43,469 nt of DNA from Candidatus Gaiellasilicea maunaloa (lineage in GTDB: Bacteria > Actinomycetota > Thermoleophilia > Gaiellales > Gaiellaceae), in the NCBI GenBank assembly GCA_024330215.1, contig JANDLU010000023.1, positions 1 to 43,469 of the forward strand, in the 5' to 3' direction. Below, piece by piece: positions 7,651 through 15,656 of the stretch. How positions within the stretch are numbered: position 1 is the stretch's first letter; every line of letters starts with the position of its first letter. The position numbers were made by a program, and so were the translations under genes. The notes under the pieces were generated by a model, which was given only the letters and a program-made list of their open reading frames with translations, ran no database searches and was not told where the DNA came from.

Positions 7651-8385
7651 ATGAGCGGCGCGTCGCGCCCGCTGATCGGGATCACCGCCTACGCCGAGCC
7701 GAGCGTCCGCTGGGGTGCGTGGGATCTGCCCGCGGCGCTGATTCCGCTCGCCTATGTGCGCTCGGTCGAGGCGGCGGGTGGGCGGCCGCTGCTCGTGCCG
7801 CCGAGCGAGGACGGAGTCGAGGAGACGCTTGCGGTGCTCGACGGACTCCTCTTCTCCGGAGGCTCCGACCTCGATCCGGATCTCTACGGCCAGGCCGTCC
7901 ATGTGGAGACGAACGGGATCCGGCCCGATCGCGACCGCAGCGAGCTTGCGTTGCTGATTTCAGCGCTCGAGCGCGACCTGCCGGTCCTGGCGGTCTGCCG
8001 AGGCTCGCAGGTGCTGAACGTCGTGCGCGGCGGCGACCTCGTGCAACACCTGCCCGACGTGCTCGGACACGAGCGGCACAGGCACACTCCGGGCGCGTTC
8101 GCGGATCACGAGGTCGAGGTAAAGCCGGAATCGCGGATCGGCTCGGTGCTCGGCAGGCGAGCGCCCGTCAAGTCGCACCATCATCAAGGTTTCGGGCGGG
8201 TCGGCGAGGGTCTCGTGGAGGCTGCCTGGGCCGAGGACGGGACGCTCGAGGCGCTCGAGGATCCCTCGAAGCGCTTCGCGGTGGGCGTACTCTGGCATCC
8301 CGAGGAAGGAGCGGACACGGCACTGCTCGAGGCCCTCGTCGAGGAGGCGCGGCGCTACCGGGCGGAGCGAGCCGCCCCGTCCTAG
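7651..8385 (+). CDS. Class I glutamine amidotransferase-like hydrolase (PuuD/peptidase C26 type)
   Basis: A 244-residue protein of the gamma-glutamyl-GABA hydrolase/peptidase C26 group, whose members cleave gamma-glutamyl amide bonds. The nucleophile Cys116 sits in VCRGSQVLNV, and His216 and Glu218 are in WHPEEG, completing the triad. The N-terminal PLIGITAYAE and the block SGGSDLDPDLYG are typical of the family. GAGGAGGG lies just upstream of ATG 7651. The leader carries a candidate uORF with alternative hairpins. The next gene downstream is under a TPP riboswitch and has its own promoter. The exact substrate (gamma-glutamyl-GABA or another) cannot be told. Confidence 0.85.
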   Translation: MSGASRPLIGITAYAEPSVRWGAWDLPAALIPLAYVRSVEAAGGRPLLVPPSEDGVEETLAVLDGLLFSGGSDLDPDLYGQAVHVETNGIRPDRDRSELALLISALERDLPVLAVCRGSQVLNVVRGGDLVQHLPDVLGHERHRHTPGAFADHEVEVKPESRIGSVLGRRAPVKSHHHQGFGRVGEGLVEAAWAEDGTLEALEDPSKRFAVGVLWHPEEGADTALLEALVEEARRYRAERAAPS

Positions 8386-8397
8386 TCAGTCAGGCGC

Positions 8398-8403
8398 TAC
8401 CAT
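8398..8403 (+). promoter_or_regulatory. -10 hexamer TACCAT of the thiamine operon
   Basis: TACCAT lies shortly before the riboswitch, so transcription would start about 8410. No clear -35 is seen. Confidence 0.4.
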
Positions 8404-8410
8404 GGCACTG

Positions 8411-8501
8411 CCGTAAGGGGAGCTCGGGGCAGCCGGGCTGAGAGGGCGGACGAGAGCGCCGCCGACCCACGACCTGATCTGGGTAATGCCAGCGGAGGGA
8501 G
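8411..8501 (+). promoter_or_regulatory. TPP riboswitch (THI element)
   Basis: The thi-box features are present in order: GGGGAGCTCGG, CCGGGCTGAGAGGG, then GACCTGATCTGGGTAATGCC and AGCGGAGGGAG. AGCTCGG and CCGGGCT can pair to form P2 (with one G-U). The GGAGGG near the 3' end also serves as the ribosome-binding site of the GTG at 8511, so thiamine pyrophosphate probably blocks translation initiation. The downstream thiamine genes support this. Confidence 0.92.
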
Positions 8502-8510
8502 CGTGTACAC

Positions 8511-9155
8511 GTGGTCGAGCGAGCCGTCATCGTCGCCGCAGGAGCGCCGCCGCTGGATCGAGCATTGCCCCTCGATTCCGAGGGTGCATTCGTCGTCGCC
8601 GCCGACGGGGGCGCGGACACCGCGCTCGCGCTCGGGCTACGCGTCGACCTCGCGATCGGCGACTTCGACTCGATCAGCACCGACGGGCTCGCGGCGCTCG
8701 AGCGGGCGGGGTCTCGGATCGAGCGGCACGCGGCCGCGAAGGACGCAACCGACCTGGAGCTCGCGCTCGACGCGGCGCTCGCTGCGGAGCCTCGGTCGAT
8801 CTTCGTCGTCGGCTCTGCAGGCGGCCGGCTCGATCACTTGCTCTCGTCCCTCGAGCTGCTCGCGAGCTCCCGGTATGCGGGAGTCGAGCTCGACGCGCAG
8901 CTCGGTGGCGCGCGGGTGCACGTAATCCACGACTCGCGCCTGCTCGAGGGAGAGGACGGAGAGCTGCTCTCGCTCCAGGCGCTCCACGGAGCCGCGCACG
9001 GAGTGATCACCGAGGGACTGCTCTATCGACTCGCCGGCGAGACCCTCGAGCCGGGATCGAGTCGCGGCGTCTCGAACGTCTTTGCCGCGTCGGAAGCGCG
9101 CGTCTCGCTCGCTAACGGCGTCTTGCTCGCAATCAGGCCGGGGGTGGTGTGGTGA
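8511..9155 (+). CDS. thiN: Thiamine pyrophosphokinase
   Basis: Transfers pyrophosphate from ATP to thiamine, giving TPP. The 214-residue protein shows family blocks VAADGGADTAL, IGDFDSI, KDATDLELALDAAL and GSAGGRLDHLLSSL; the acidic residues in these blocks bind metal and nucleotide. GTG 8511 has GGAGGGAG about 9 nt upstream, which is also the 3' end of the TPP riboswitch. It is the first gene of an operon with a thiamine ABC transporter, so imported thiamine would be directly pyrophosphorylated. Its TGA stop overlaps the GTG of the next gene by 4 bases. Confidence 0.9.
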   Translation: MVERAVIVAAGAPPLDRALPLDSEGAFVVAADGGADTALALGLRVDLAIGDFDSISTDGLAALERAGSRIERHAAAKDATDLELALDAALAAEPRSIFVVGSAGGRLDHLLSSLELLASSRYAGVELDAQLGGARVHVIHDSRLLEGEDGELLSLQALHGAAHGVITEGLLYRLAGETLEPGSSRGVSNVFAASEARVSLANGVLLAIRPGVVW

Positions 9156-10189
9156 AGCGGCTCGTGCTCCTCGGCTTCGTCCTGCTCTCCGTCAGCTGCG
9201 GCGGGGATGACGCGGGCGAGCCGACCGAGGTCGTCCTCGTCACGCATGACTCCTTCGTCGTCTCGAAGCCTGTTCGCGCAGCGTTCGAGCAGGAATCCGG
9301 CCTGCGGCTGCGGATCCTCCAGTCGGGCGACGCGGGCGCGGCGCTCAACCGCGCCCTGCTCACGAAGGGCAATCCCGAGGGGGATGTCTTCTTCGGGGTC
9401 GACAACAACCTCCTCTCGCGGGCGCTCGCGGAGGATCTGTTCGAGCCGTACGAGCCGCCCGGGCTCGATGCCGTCCCCGACCGCTACGAGCTCGACCCCG
9501 AGCACGGCCTCATCCCGATCGACCACGGCGAGGTCTGCCTCAACGTCGACAAGGGGTGGTTCGCGGAGCGGAGGCTCGCGCCGCCGCGCTCACTGGACGA
9601 GCTTTCCGACGCGCGCTACCGCGGGCTTCTCGTCGTGGAGAACCCGGCGACGTCGACTCCGGGCCTCGCGTTCCTTCTCGCCACCGTCGCGCGCTACGGT
9701 GAGCCGGGCTGGCAGGAGCTCTGGCGAAAGCTCCGCGCGAACGACGTGCTCGTCGTCGACGGCTGGGAGGCGGCCTATACCGCTGAGTTCTCCGGCGCCG
9801 GCGGGAGCAACGGCACGCGGCCGATCGTCGTCTCGTACGCCTCGAGCCCGCCGGCGGAGGTCGTCTTTGCCGGGAAGCCGCTCGACGAAGCGCCGACCGC
9901 GGTCGTCGAGGACAGCTGCTTCCGGCAGGTCGAGCTCGCCGGCGTCCTCCGCGGGGCGCAAAACGAGAGCGGCGCCCGCACGCTCCTCGACTTCATGCTC
10001 TCCGAGCGCTTCCAGGCCGACCTGCCGCTCTCGATGTTCGTCTTCCCTGTCCGTGACGGGGTCGAGCTCCCCGAGGCGTTCAGGCGCTTCGCGGTCGTGC
10101 CCGAGCGGCCCCTCGAGCTCTCGCCCGAGGAGATCGGCTCGAATCGGGATCGCTGGATCCGGGAGTGGACGTCGATCGTGCTCCGCTAG
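9152..10189 (+). CDS. thiB: Thiamine ABC transporter, substrate-binding lipoprotein
   Basis: A 345-residue extracellular binding protein. A lipoprotein signal ends in LLSVSC (Cys near residue 16), so it is probably lipid-anchored outside the membrane. The mature part matches the ThiB/iron-type periplasmic binding group: VVLVTHDSFVV, GDVFFGVDNNLLSRAL, IPIDHGEVCLNVD, and ENPATSTPGLAFLLATVARYG. GTG 9152 forms GTGA with the thiN stop; the in-frame GTG at 9149 is equally possible. The gene sits between thiN and the permease under a TPP riboswitch, which fixes thiamine (or a phosphate ester) as the likely ligand. Confidence 0.88.
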   Translation: MKRLVLLGFVLLSVSCGGDDAGEPTEVVLVTHDSFVVSKPVRAAFEQESGLRLRILQSGDAGAALNRALLTKGNPEGDVFFGVDNNLLSRALAEDLFEPYEPPGLDAVPDRYELDPEHGLIPIDHGEVCLNVDKGWFAERRLAPPRSLDELSDARYRGLLVVENPATSTPGLAFLLATVARYGEPGWQELWRKLRANDVLVVDGWEAAYTAEFSGAGGSNGTRPIVVSYASSPPAEVVFAGKPLDEAPTAVVEDSCFRQVELAGVLRGAQNESGARTLLDFMLSERFQADLPLSMFVFPVRDGVELPEAFRRFAVVPERPLELSPEEIGSNRDRWIREWTSIVLR

Positions 10190-11751
10190 GACGGCTGCAG
10201 CTCGCTGCGGCGGCGGCCATCCCGATCGCGTTCCTCGCGATCTTCTTCGTCTACCCGCTCGCGACGATCGTCGGGCGTGGGCTGGCGGAGAGCGGCTCGA
10301 GCACGTTCGCGACCGGAGAGACGCTCCGGATCGCGTGGTTCACGACCTGGCAGGCGGCGCTCTCGACGGCGCTGACCCTCGCCGTCGGGCTGCCGCTCGC
10401 CTGGGTGGTCGGCCGGTTCGCGTTCCGTGGCCGTTCGCTCGTCCTGGCGCTCGTGCTCGTGCCGTTCGTCCTACCCACGCTCGTGGTCGCGACAGCGTTC
10501 GTCGCGGTGCTCCCGGGTCGGCTCGATCGGAGCGTCCCGGCTATTCTGCTCGCGCACGCGTTCTTCAATGTCGCCGTCGTCGTGCGCGTGGTCGGCGGCT
10601 ACTGGGCGGGACTCGGCCGAACGACCGAGGCCGCGGCTACGGTACTCGGCGCGGGCCCGTGGCGGCGACTGCGCGAGGTGACGCTGCCGCAGCTCGCACC
10701 CGCACTCGCCGCGGCATCGGCGCTCACATTCCTCTTCTCCTTCACCTCGTTCGGGGTGGTCGTTGTCCTCGGTGGCCCACGAATCGCGACGCTCGAGACC
10801 GAGATCTACAGCCAGGCGGCGCGGCTCTTCGACCTCCGGACCGCGGCTGTGCTTTCGCTCGTCCAGCTCGGCGCGGTGGCGGCGATCGTCGTCGTCGCGA
10901 GCCGGCTCGAGGGGAGGCTACTCGGGGGCCGCAGCTCCGAGACGGCACGACGCGTGTTGCGGCGCCCACGTGGACGCGAGCGGTGGCTCGTCGGCTCGGT
11001 GCTCGGCAGCTCGGCTGTTCTCCTCGGCCTACCCCTCGCCGCGCTCATCCGGCGATCACTCTCGACGCCGACCGGAATCGGACTGGACCACTACCGTGTG
11101 CTCCGGCGGGAGACGAGCATTCTGCTCGTGACCCCCCTGGAGGCTGCGGCCAACTCGCTGCTCTTCGCGACACTCGCGACCGGACTGGCGCTCGCGGTGG
11201 GCGGGCTGTTGGCGCTCGCTCTCGCGCGGCTCAGGCCCGGTTGGCTCGATGCGCTCGTCCTGCTTCCGCTCGGCGGCTCGGCAGTCATGCTCGGCTTCGG
11301 CTTCGTGATCGCTTTCGACGAGCCGCCGCTCGAGCTCCGCGGGTCCGCCTTGCTCGTGCCGGTAGCGCAGGCCCTCGTCGCCGCGCCGTTCGTCTTCAGG
11401 ATCGTCGCGCCCGCAATCCGCTCCGTTCGCGTCGAGCTCAGAGAGGCGGCCGCACTGCTCGGCGGCTCGCCGCTACGGGTGCGACGCGAGATCGATCTGC
11501 CCCTCGTCGCGCGCGCTCTCGGCGGTGCGGCCGGGTTCGCGTTCGCGATCGCGCTGGGCGAGTTCGGCGCCACGATCTTCGTCGCCCAGGCGGACCGGCC
11601 GACGCTTCCAGTCGCGATCTTCCGTTTCCTCGGCCGTCCGGGCGCCGAGAATCAGGGCTCGGCGGCCGCGCTGGCGGTCGTGCTGGCGCTCCTCGCCGCC
11701 GCCGCGGCGCTTGTCGCAGAGCGCGCCGGTGGGAGGCGGAGTCCGCTGTGA
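10165..11751 (+). CDS. thiP: Thiamine ABC transporter, fused-dimer permease
   Basis: The membrane channel of the thiamine transporter, 528 residues with about 12 membrane segments. It contains two BPD-type permease modules in one chain. Each has an EAA loop that contacts the ATPase: EAAATVLGAGPWRRLREVTL near residue 155 and EAAALLGGSPLRVRREIDL near residue 425. This matches the ThiP/SfuB layout. The start at GTG 10165 overlaps the 3' end of thiB by 25 bases; no later start is clearly better. The TGA stop overlaps the ATPase GTG (GTGA), so the operon is translationally coupled. Confidence 0.88.
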   Translation: MDVDRAPLGRLQLAAAAAIPIAFLAIFFVYPLATIVGRGLAESGSSTFATGETLRIAWFTTWQAALSTALTLAVGLPLAWVVGRFAFRGRSLVLALVLVPFVLPTLVVATAFVAVLPGRLDRSVPAILLAHAFFNVAVVVRVVGGYWAGLGRTTEAAATVLGAGPWRRLREVTLPQLAPALAAASALTFLFSFTSFGVVVVLGGPRIATLETEIYSQAARLFDLRTAAVLSLVQLGAVAAIVVVASRLEGRLLGGRSSETARRVLRRPRGRERWLVGSVLGSSAVLLGLPLAALIRRSLSTPTGIGLDHYRVLRRETSILLVTPLEAAANSLLFATLATGLALAVGGLLALALARLRPGWLDALVLLPLGGSAVMLGFGFVIAFDEPPLELRGSALLVPVAQALVAAPFVFRIVAPAIRSVRVELREAAALLGGSPLRVRREIDLPLVARALGGAAGFAFAIALGEFGATIFVAQADRPTLPVAIFRFLGRPGAENQGSAAALAVVLALLAAAAALVAERAGGRRSPL

Positions 11752-12707
11752 GACTGCGAGCAGAGGAACTCGTCGTCGGCTTCGACGGAACTGCGGCGCT
11801 CGCCGGCGCGTCCCTCGATGTCGCCGCCGGCGAGACGCTGGCGCTCCTCGGCCCGAGCGGCTGCGGCAAGTCGACGTTACTGCGCGCGATCGCGGGTCTC
11901 CAGCGGCTCGACGGCGGCCGCGTCCTGCTCGATGGGCGAGACCTCGGCGGCACGCCGCCGCACCGGCGTGGGATCGGGCTGATGTTCCAGGAGCATGCGC
12001 TCTTCCCGCACCGCGACGTCGCCGGAAATGTCGGCTTCGGGCTCCGGATGGCAGGAACCCCCAGGGCCGAGATCGCTCGCAGCGTCGTGGAGCTGCTCGG
12101 GCTCGTCGGGCTCGACGGGATGGGCAAGCGCTCGGTCGAGACGCTTTCCGGGGGTGAGCAGCAGCGGGTGGCGCTGGCGCGCGCGCTCGCGCCCGGCCCA
12201 CCGGTGCTGCTCCTGGACGAGCCGCTTGGCTCGCTCGATCGGCCGCTCCACGACCGTTTGCTCGATGAGCTCGGGGAGGTGTTCAGGCGTCTGCAGCAGA
12301 CGGTCCTCTACGTGACGCACGACGTGGCCGAGGCGTTCGCGCTCGGAGACCGCGTCGCTGTGATGCGGGCGGGGCGGATCGTTCAGACTGCGACGCCGAA
12401 CGAGCTCTGGTCGCGTCCGGCGAACGGCTGGGTGGCGCGCTTCCTCGGGCTCGCGAACGTGGAGCCGCTCGGGGAGAGCGTCAGGATCACGCGACCGGAG
12501 GCGATCGGCGTCGAGCGCTCGCCGGCCGGCGAGGCGACGGTGATCCGGGCCGAGCGGAGCGGCGCAGTCGTCACCCTGACGCTGCGAGACTCGGCAGGGC
12601 GCGAGCTCGAGGCGGTCGTCGCCGGCGTGAACGTCCCCGCTCCCGGCGACCGCGTCGCGCTGCGGATCGACCCGGCCGGCGTCGTCTTCGTCCCAGCCGG
12701 CGACTGA
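11748..12707 (+). CDS. thiQ: Thiamine ABC transporter, ATP-binding protein
   Basis: The ATPase subunit of 319 residues. Walker A GPSGCGKST is at residues 35-43, the Q-loop is in MFQEHALF, the signature LSGGEQQRVALARA starts near 133, Walker B VLLLDEP lies near 152-158 with the D-loop following, and the H-loop is YVTHD near 190. After residue ~240 a beta-rich TOBE-like region follows, longer than in E. coli ThiQ and more like iron/spermidine ABC ATPases. Position in the TPP-riboswitch operon supports thiamine. The last two bases of the stop lie inside a perfect hairpin shared with the convergent yjbQ gene. Confidence 0.88.
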   Translation: MRLRAEELVVGFDGTAALAGASLDVAAGETLALLGPSGCGKSTLLRAIAGLQRLDGGRVLLDGRDLGGTPPHRRGIGLMFQEHALFPHRDVAGNVGFGLRMAGTPRAEIARSVVELLGLVGLDGMGKRSVETLSGGEQQRVALARALAPGPPVLLLDEPLGSLDRPLHDRLLDELGEVFRRLQQTVLYVTHDVAEAFALGDRVAVMRAGRIVQTATPNELWSRPANGWVARFLGLANVEPLGESVRITRPEAIGVERSPAGEATVIRAERSGAVVTLTLRDSAGRELEAVVAGVNVPAPGDRVALRIDPAGVVFVPAGD

Positions 12708-12732
12708 CTTAGTGTTCAAACAACACTAAGTC
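12706..12732. terminator. Bidirectional hairpin between convergent thiQ and yjbQ
   Basis: Perfect 11-bp arms GACTTAGTGTT / AACACTAAGTC around CAAAC. The hairpin fills the 26-bp gap between two convergent stops and overlaps the thiQ stop. It is strikingly AT-rich for this genome. There is no T-run on either side, so it is a candidate symmetric terminator or transcript stabiliser. Confidence 0.6.
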
Positions 12733-12733
12733 G

Positions 12734-13186
12734 TCAAGCGCCGACGACCTGGACGAGCCAGCGTCGGTCGCGCGCGCGGTCGAGCTCCAGGAAGAGGACA
12801 CGCTGCCAGGTGCCGAGGCAGAGCTCGCCTTCGCGGACGGGGATCGACTCGCCGGCGGGGCCGAGCAGCATCGACATGCAGTGCGAGTGTCCGTTCCCGA
12901 AATCCATGTCCTCGGGGCAGACGTTCTCCGTCCGCTTGTCCCAGTCGTCGTGGGCGTAGTAGTGGTCGCTCGGCACCAGCCGGCGCAGGAGGACGGCGAA
13001 ATCCTCGAGGAAGCCGCTCTCGAACTCGTTCACCCGCACCGAGCAGGTCGTGTGCGGCGAGTAGACGCAGCAGATTCCGTCTTGCACGCCGCTCGCTGCG
13101 ACGGCGTCGCGCACCTCGTCGGTGATGTCCTTGACGGAGAGGCCTCCCGCCGTCCGGAGCTGGGTCTCCTGCTGGTAGGCCTTCAC
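12734..13186 (-). CDS. yjbQ: YjbQ family protein (secondary thiamine-phosphate synthase type, UPF0047)
   Basis: A 150-residue protein of the YjbQ/UPF0047 family, for which weak thiamine-phosphate synthase activity is known in E. coli. Family blocks are visible: SVKDITDEVRDAV, CCVYSPHTTCSV, NEFESGFLEDF, then MDFGNGHSHCMSMLLG with its conserved His residues, and LGTWQRVLFLELD. I chose GTG 13186 over ATG 13222 because family members begin at this point (VKAYQQETQLRT) and GAGAGGA lies 5 nt upstream. It converges on the TPP-controlled thiamine transporter operon; a part in thiamine metabolism fits but is inference. Confidence 0.88.
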   Translation of the reverse strand: MKAYQQETQLRTAGGLSVKDITDEVRDAVAASGVQDGICCVYSPHTTCSVRVNEFESGFLEDFAVLLRRLVPSDHYYAHDDWDKRTENVCPEDMDFGNGHSHCMSMLLGPAGESIPVREGELCLGTWQRVLFLELDRARDRRWLVQVVGA

Positions 13187-13288
13187 GTGTGTCCTCTCGT
13201 ACGTAGCCAAAGGGATGGACATTGTGACAGTCGCGCAACAAGGGCCGCCGGGTCGAGCGATTCCGCCTGCGTTACGCTGCCTCCGAGC

Positions 13289-13362
13289 GGGCCCGTAGCT
13301 CAGTTGGTCAGAGCAGCGGACTCATAATCCGTCGGTCCCTGGTTCGAGTCCAGGCGGGCCCA
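13289..13362 (+). tRNA. tRNA with CAU anticodon (Ile2 or elongator Met)
   Basis: A complete 74-nt cloverleaf: acceptor arms GGGCCCG / CGGGCCC, D-arm GCTC...GAGC, anticodon loop CTCATAA with CAT at 13323-13325, T-arm CCTGG TTCGAGT CCAGG, discriminator A. No CCA is encoded. CAU can be elongator Met or the TilS-modified Ile2. The acceptor has C4-G69 and C5-G68, the pairs TilS recognises in E. coli, which leans towards Ile2. TACGCT at 13273-13278 may be its -10. Confidence 0.93.
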
Positions 13363-13748
13363 TTCGCGACTCAGCGGCTTTCACCTGCGCCCGGATCGGG
13401 ACCCACGGTCGGGATTGCGGCGCGTGGCTCCCATGCCCCCGCCGCGATTCCGAGCACCCCTCGCTCAGCCCCTTCCGCTCGCACGTCAACTGTTGAACCT
13501 GTGTGAAGCGACGAGGTGAACCACCCGTTGGGTGATAGGTCAACCGCCGGTTTCCAACGATGGTGTTCCCAGCGGCGTACGAGATTCACGGGACTCCTGC
13601 GGTGGCCCCGGATCTCACGGAGAACGGGGTGGGGCTCCTGCGGCGGCCCCGCGTCGAGGGCCAGATCGAGGGCGGCTTGGTCCGCGGCGGCTGAGGTGCG
13701 GGTTGGTTTCGAAGGCGCGCGGGATCCTCTCGCTCACATTCGACAAGC

Positions 13749-13777
13749 GAGAGGCCCGCATCGAACGCGGGCCTCTC
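13749..13777. terminator. Strong GC hairpin, probable terminator
   Basis: Perfect 11-bp arms GAGAGGCCCGC / GCGGGCCTCTC around ATCGAAC, followed within 12 nt by CCTTTTC. It lies in the 552-bp stretch 13363-13914 between the tRNA and pdxS, which holds no supported gene. It may end the tRNA transcript or a transcript I cannot identify. Confidence 0.6.
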
Positions 13778-13901
13778 TCCCGGACGCTCCTTTTCTGGGC
13801 CAGAAGGCTCCCCCGACGGGCGGAGGAATCGTCTGGAGGGGGAGAGGAGTCGCGTCCGGTCGTATATCCATGTCATATCCGGCGGTCGGATACCAGGGCG
13901 C

Positions 13902-13907
13902 TACACT
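13902..13907 (+). promoter_or_regulatory. -10 hexamer TACACT of pdxS
   Basis: TACACT lies 7 nt before ATG 13915, which suggests a leaderless pdxS transcript. Confidence 0.5.
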
Positions 13908-13914
13908 CAATCCG

Positions 13915-14799
13915 ATGAGCGAAACGGGCACGATGCGAGTAAAGAGCGGTCTCGCCGAGATGTTGAAGGGCGGCGTGATCATGGATGTCGTCAACGCGGA
14001 GCAGGCGAAGGTCGCCGAGGACGCGGGAGCGGTGGCCGTGATGGCGTTGGAGCGCGTCCCTGCCGACATCCGCCGGGACGGCGGCGTCTCGCGGATGTCC
14101 GACCCGGCGATGATCGAGCAGATCCAGGAGACCGTCTCGATTCCCGTGATGGCAAAGTGCCGGATCGGACACTTCGCCGAAGCGCAGATCCTGCAGGCGC
14201 TCGAGGTCGACTACATCGACGAGTCCGAGGTGCTGACGCCCGCCGACATCGCACACCACGTCGACAAGTGGGCCTTCACGATCCCGTTCGTCTGCGGCGC
14301 CACCAACCTCGGCGAAGCCCTGCGCCGGATCGCCGAGGGGGCTGCGATGATCCGGACGAAGGGCGAGGCCGGGACGGGCGACGTCGTCAACGCGGTCACG
14401 CATATGCGCGCGGTCTTCGGCGGGATCCGCCGGCTCGGCTCGCTGCGCGGCGAGGAGCTCTACGCCGAGGCGAAGGAGCTGCGGGCCCCGTACGAGCTCG
14501 TCCGCTGGGTGGCCGAGAACGGCCGGCTCCCGGTCGTCACCTTCACCGCCGGTGGGATCGCGACGCCGGCCGACGCCTCTCTCTGCATGCAGCTCGGCGC
14601 CGACGGCGTCTTCGTCGGCTCCGGGATCTTCAAGTCCGGCGACCCGGCGCTGCGCGCGAAGGCGATCGTCGAGGCGACGACGCACTATGCCGACGCCGAG
14701 ATCCTCGCGCGCGTCTCCGCCGGTCTCGGGGAGCCGATGGTGGGCATCTCCACCTCGACGCTCGAGCCGAGCGAGCTGCTCGAGACCCGCGGCTGGTAA
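13915..14799 (+). CDS. pdxS: Pyridoxal 5'-phosphate synthase, PdxS subunit
   Basis: The synthase subunit of the DXP-independent PLP pathway. It builds PLP from ribose 5-phosphate, glyceraldehyde 3-phosphate and ammonia supplied by PdxT. The protein has 294 residues, the usual length. Key residues are present: the Asp of [11 protein letters not shown], the Schiff-base Lys in [14 protein letters not shown], and the second catalytic Lys in [13 protein letters not shown]. The phosphate-binding stretch [19 protein letters not shown] is also intact. The start is ATG 13915, 7 nt after TACACT. The partner pdxT lies 2.3 kb downstream rather than adjacent; an unknown gene and an ankyrin gene intervene. 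Confidence 0.96.
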   Translation: MSETGTMRVKSGLAEMLKGGVIMDVVNAEQAKVAEDAGAVAVMALERVPADIRRDGGVSRMSDPAMIEQIQETVSIPVMAKCRIGHFAEAQILQALEVDYIDESEVLTPADIAHHVDKWAFTIPFVCGATNLGEALRRIAEGAAMIRTKGEAGTGDVVNAVTHMRAVFGGIRRLGSLRGEELYAEAKELRAPYELVRWVAENGRLPVVTFTAGGIATPADASLCMQLGADGVFVGSGIFKSGDPALRAKAIVEATTHYADAEILARVSAGLGEPMVGISTSTLEPSELLETRGW

Positions 14800-14878
14800 C
14801 CGACGCAGCCTCGCTCACGACCTGGAGGAACCGGGCGAGGGGCGAGCGGGTAGGTCGGAGGCGACGCGAGAGACGAAG

Positions 14879-14901
14879 GCTTGTGTTCATTGCTCACAAG
14901 C
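14879..14901. repeat. Dispersed hairpin repeat, copy 1
   Basis: Arms GCTTGTG / CACAAGC around TTCATTGCT. Lies 80 nt after pdxS. Identity with the copy at 38015-38037 extends beyond the palindrome through the adjacent GACGAAG. Confidence 0.7.
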
Positions 14902-14921
14902 AGCACTTTCGCTCGCATCTC

Positions 14922-15290
14922 GTGACGCTTTCGTTGCAACTCCTCGGGCACGCTTGGTTCGTGCGCTTCGCCGTTCCCGGAAACGACCCTCGTCTCGTCG
15001 GACTCGTCCGCCGGTACGACCGCGACGGCGTCTCGATGGCGGAGACGTGGCGGGCGGTCGGCGCGCGTGCGAGTCGGCTCGGGTTCAGGCGTCCCGGTTA
15101 CGGTCTCGTCCGCCAGCTCGTCCGACTCGAGCGCATCCGGCGCCGGGTCCGGAACGAGACGCTCGCCGCACTCAAGAAGGCTGCCTCGGGCTTCGCCGCC
15201 GGCCGAGTCCCAGTGCGGCCGCTGCTCGCCGACCTCGAGCGAGTCGGGTGGCGAAAGGGGCTCGTGTTCGATCCTCGCGAGCCGCCGTAG
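14922..15290 (+). CDS. Hypothetical basic protein
   Basis: A 122-residue basic, mostly helical protein with no domain I recognise. It contains VGLVRRYDRDGVSMAETWRAVGARASRLGFRRPGYGLVRQLVRL, which has the feel of a helix-turn-helix; a DNA-binding role is speculative. GTG 14922 lies 20 nt after hairpin repeat copy 1. A longer in-frame reading through the repeat into the pdxS antisense shadow is open but implausible. No clear ribosome site is visible. It separates pdxS from the ankyrin gene. Confidence 0.45.
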   Translation: MTLSLQLLGHAWFVRFAVPGNDPRLVGLVRRYDRDGVSMAETWRAVGARASRLGFRRPGYGLVRQLVRLERIRRRVRNETLAALKKAASGFAAGRVPVRPLLADLERVGWRKGLVFDPREPP

Positions 15291-15329
15291 GCGGCGTACG
15301 CCGCGTAGTCATCGTCAAACATTCAAGCT

Positions 15330-15347
15330 CCGAGAAATCCATCTCGG
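15330..15347 (+). terminator. Weak terminator-like hairpin
   Basis: CCGAGA / TCTCGG around AATCCA, followed by TTT. It lies 40 nt after the hypothetical gene ending at 15290. The 366-bp stretch 15291-15656 otherwise holds only hairpin repeat copy 2 and a possible promoter. Confidence 0.35.
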
Positions 15348-15492
15348 TTTCGGCGATTCGGACACTCGTGGGCGCTGGCGCCGGATGTGTGTCTGGTGAG
15401 CAGCGTCGCACGTTTTCGCAGCGTTGAAGCCGCGTTGCCACACGGTCCGGGTGGCGACGTCAACCGCGCGCCGCAGCTCGTGGGCCGACAGA

Positions 15493-15517
15493 CGCTTGTG
15501 CGCAATGAACACAAGCG
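15493..15517. repeat. Dispersed hairpin repeat, copy 2 (reverse orientation)
   Basis: Arms CGCTTGTG / CACAAGCG around CGCAATGAA, the reverse complement form of copy 1. It ends 4 nt before a -10-like TAGGCT (15522-15527) upstream of the ankyrin gene. Confidence 0.7.
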
Positions 15518-15656
15518 CTGGTAGGCTCGTGGGGCGTTCGAGGACGCAGCCGGTCCGCGGGCAGGGCAGAGCCCACCTCGTAGCTTCGTCGCTGCACCGA
15601 TCGATCTCTTTCCCGCCCGAGCACGCGGACACCGGGCACGATGGGAGGAGGTCGCA

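Noticed and set aside
13322-13543. Minus-strand frame ending in MGPPGLEPGTDGL
   Set aside because: This peptide is the well-known artefact of translating a tRNA gene antisense; it overlaps the tRNA at 13289-13362.
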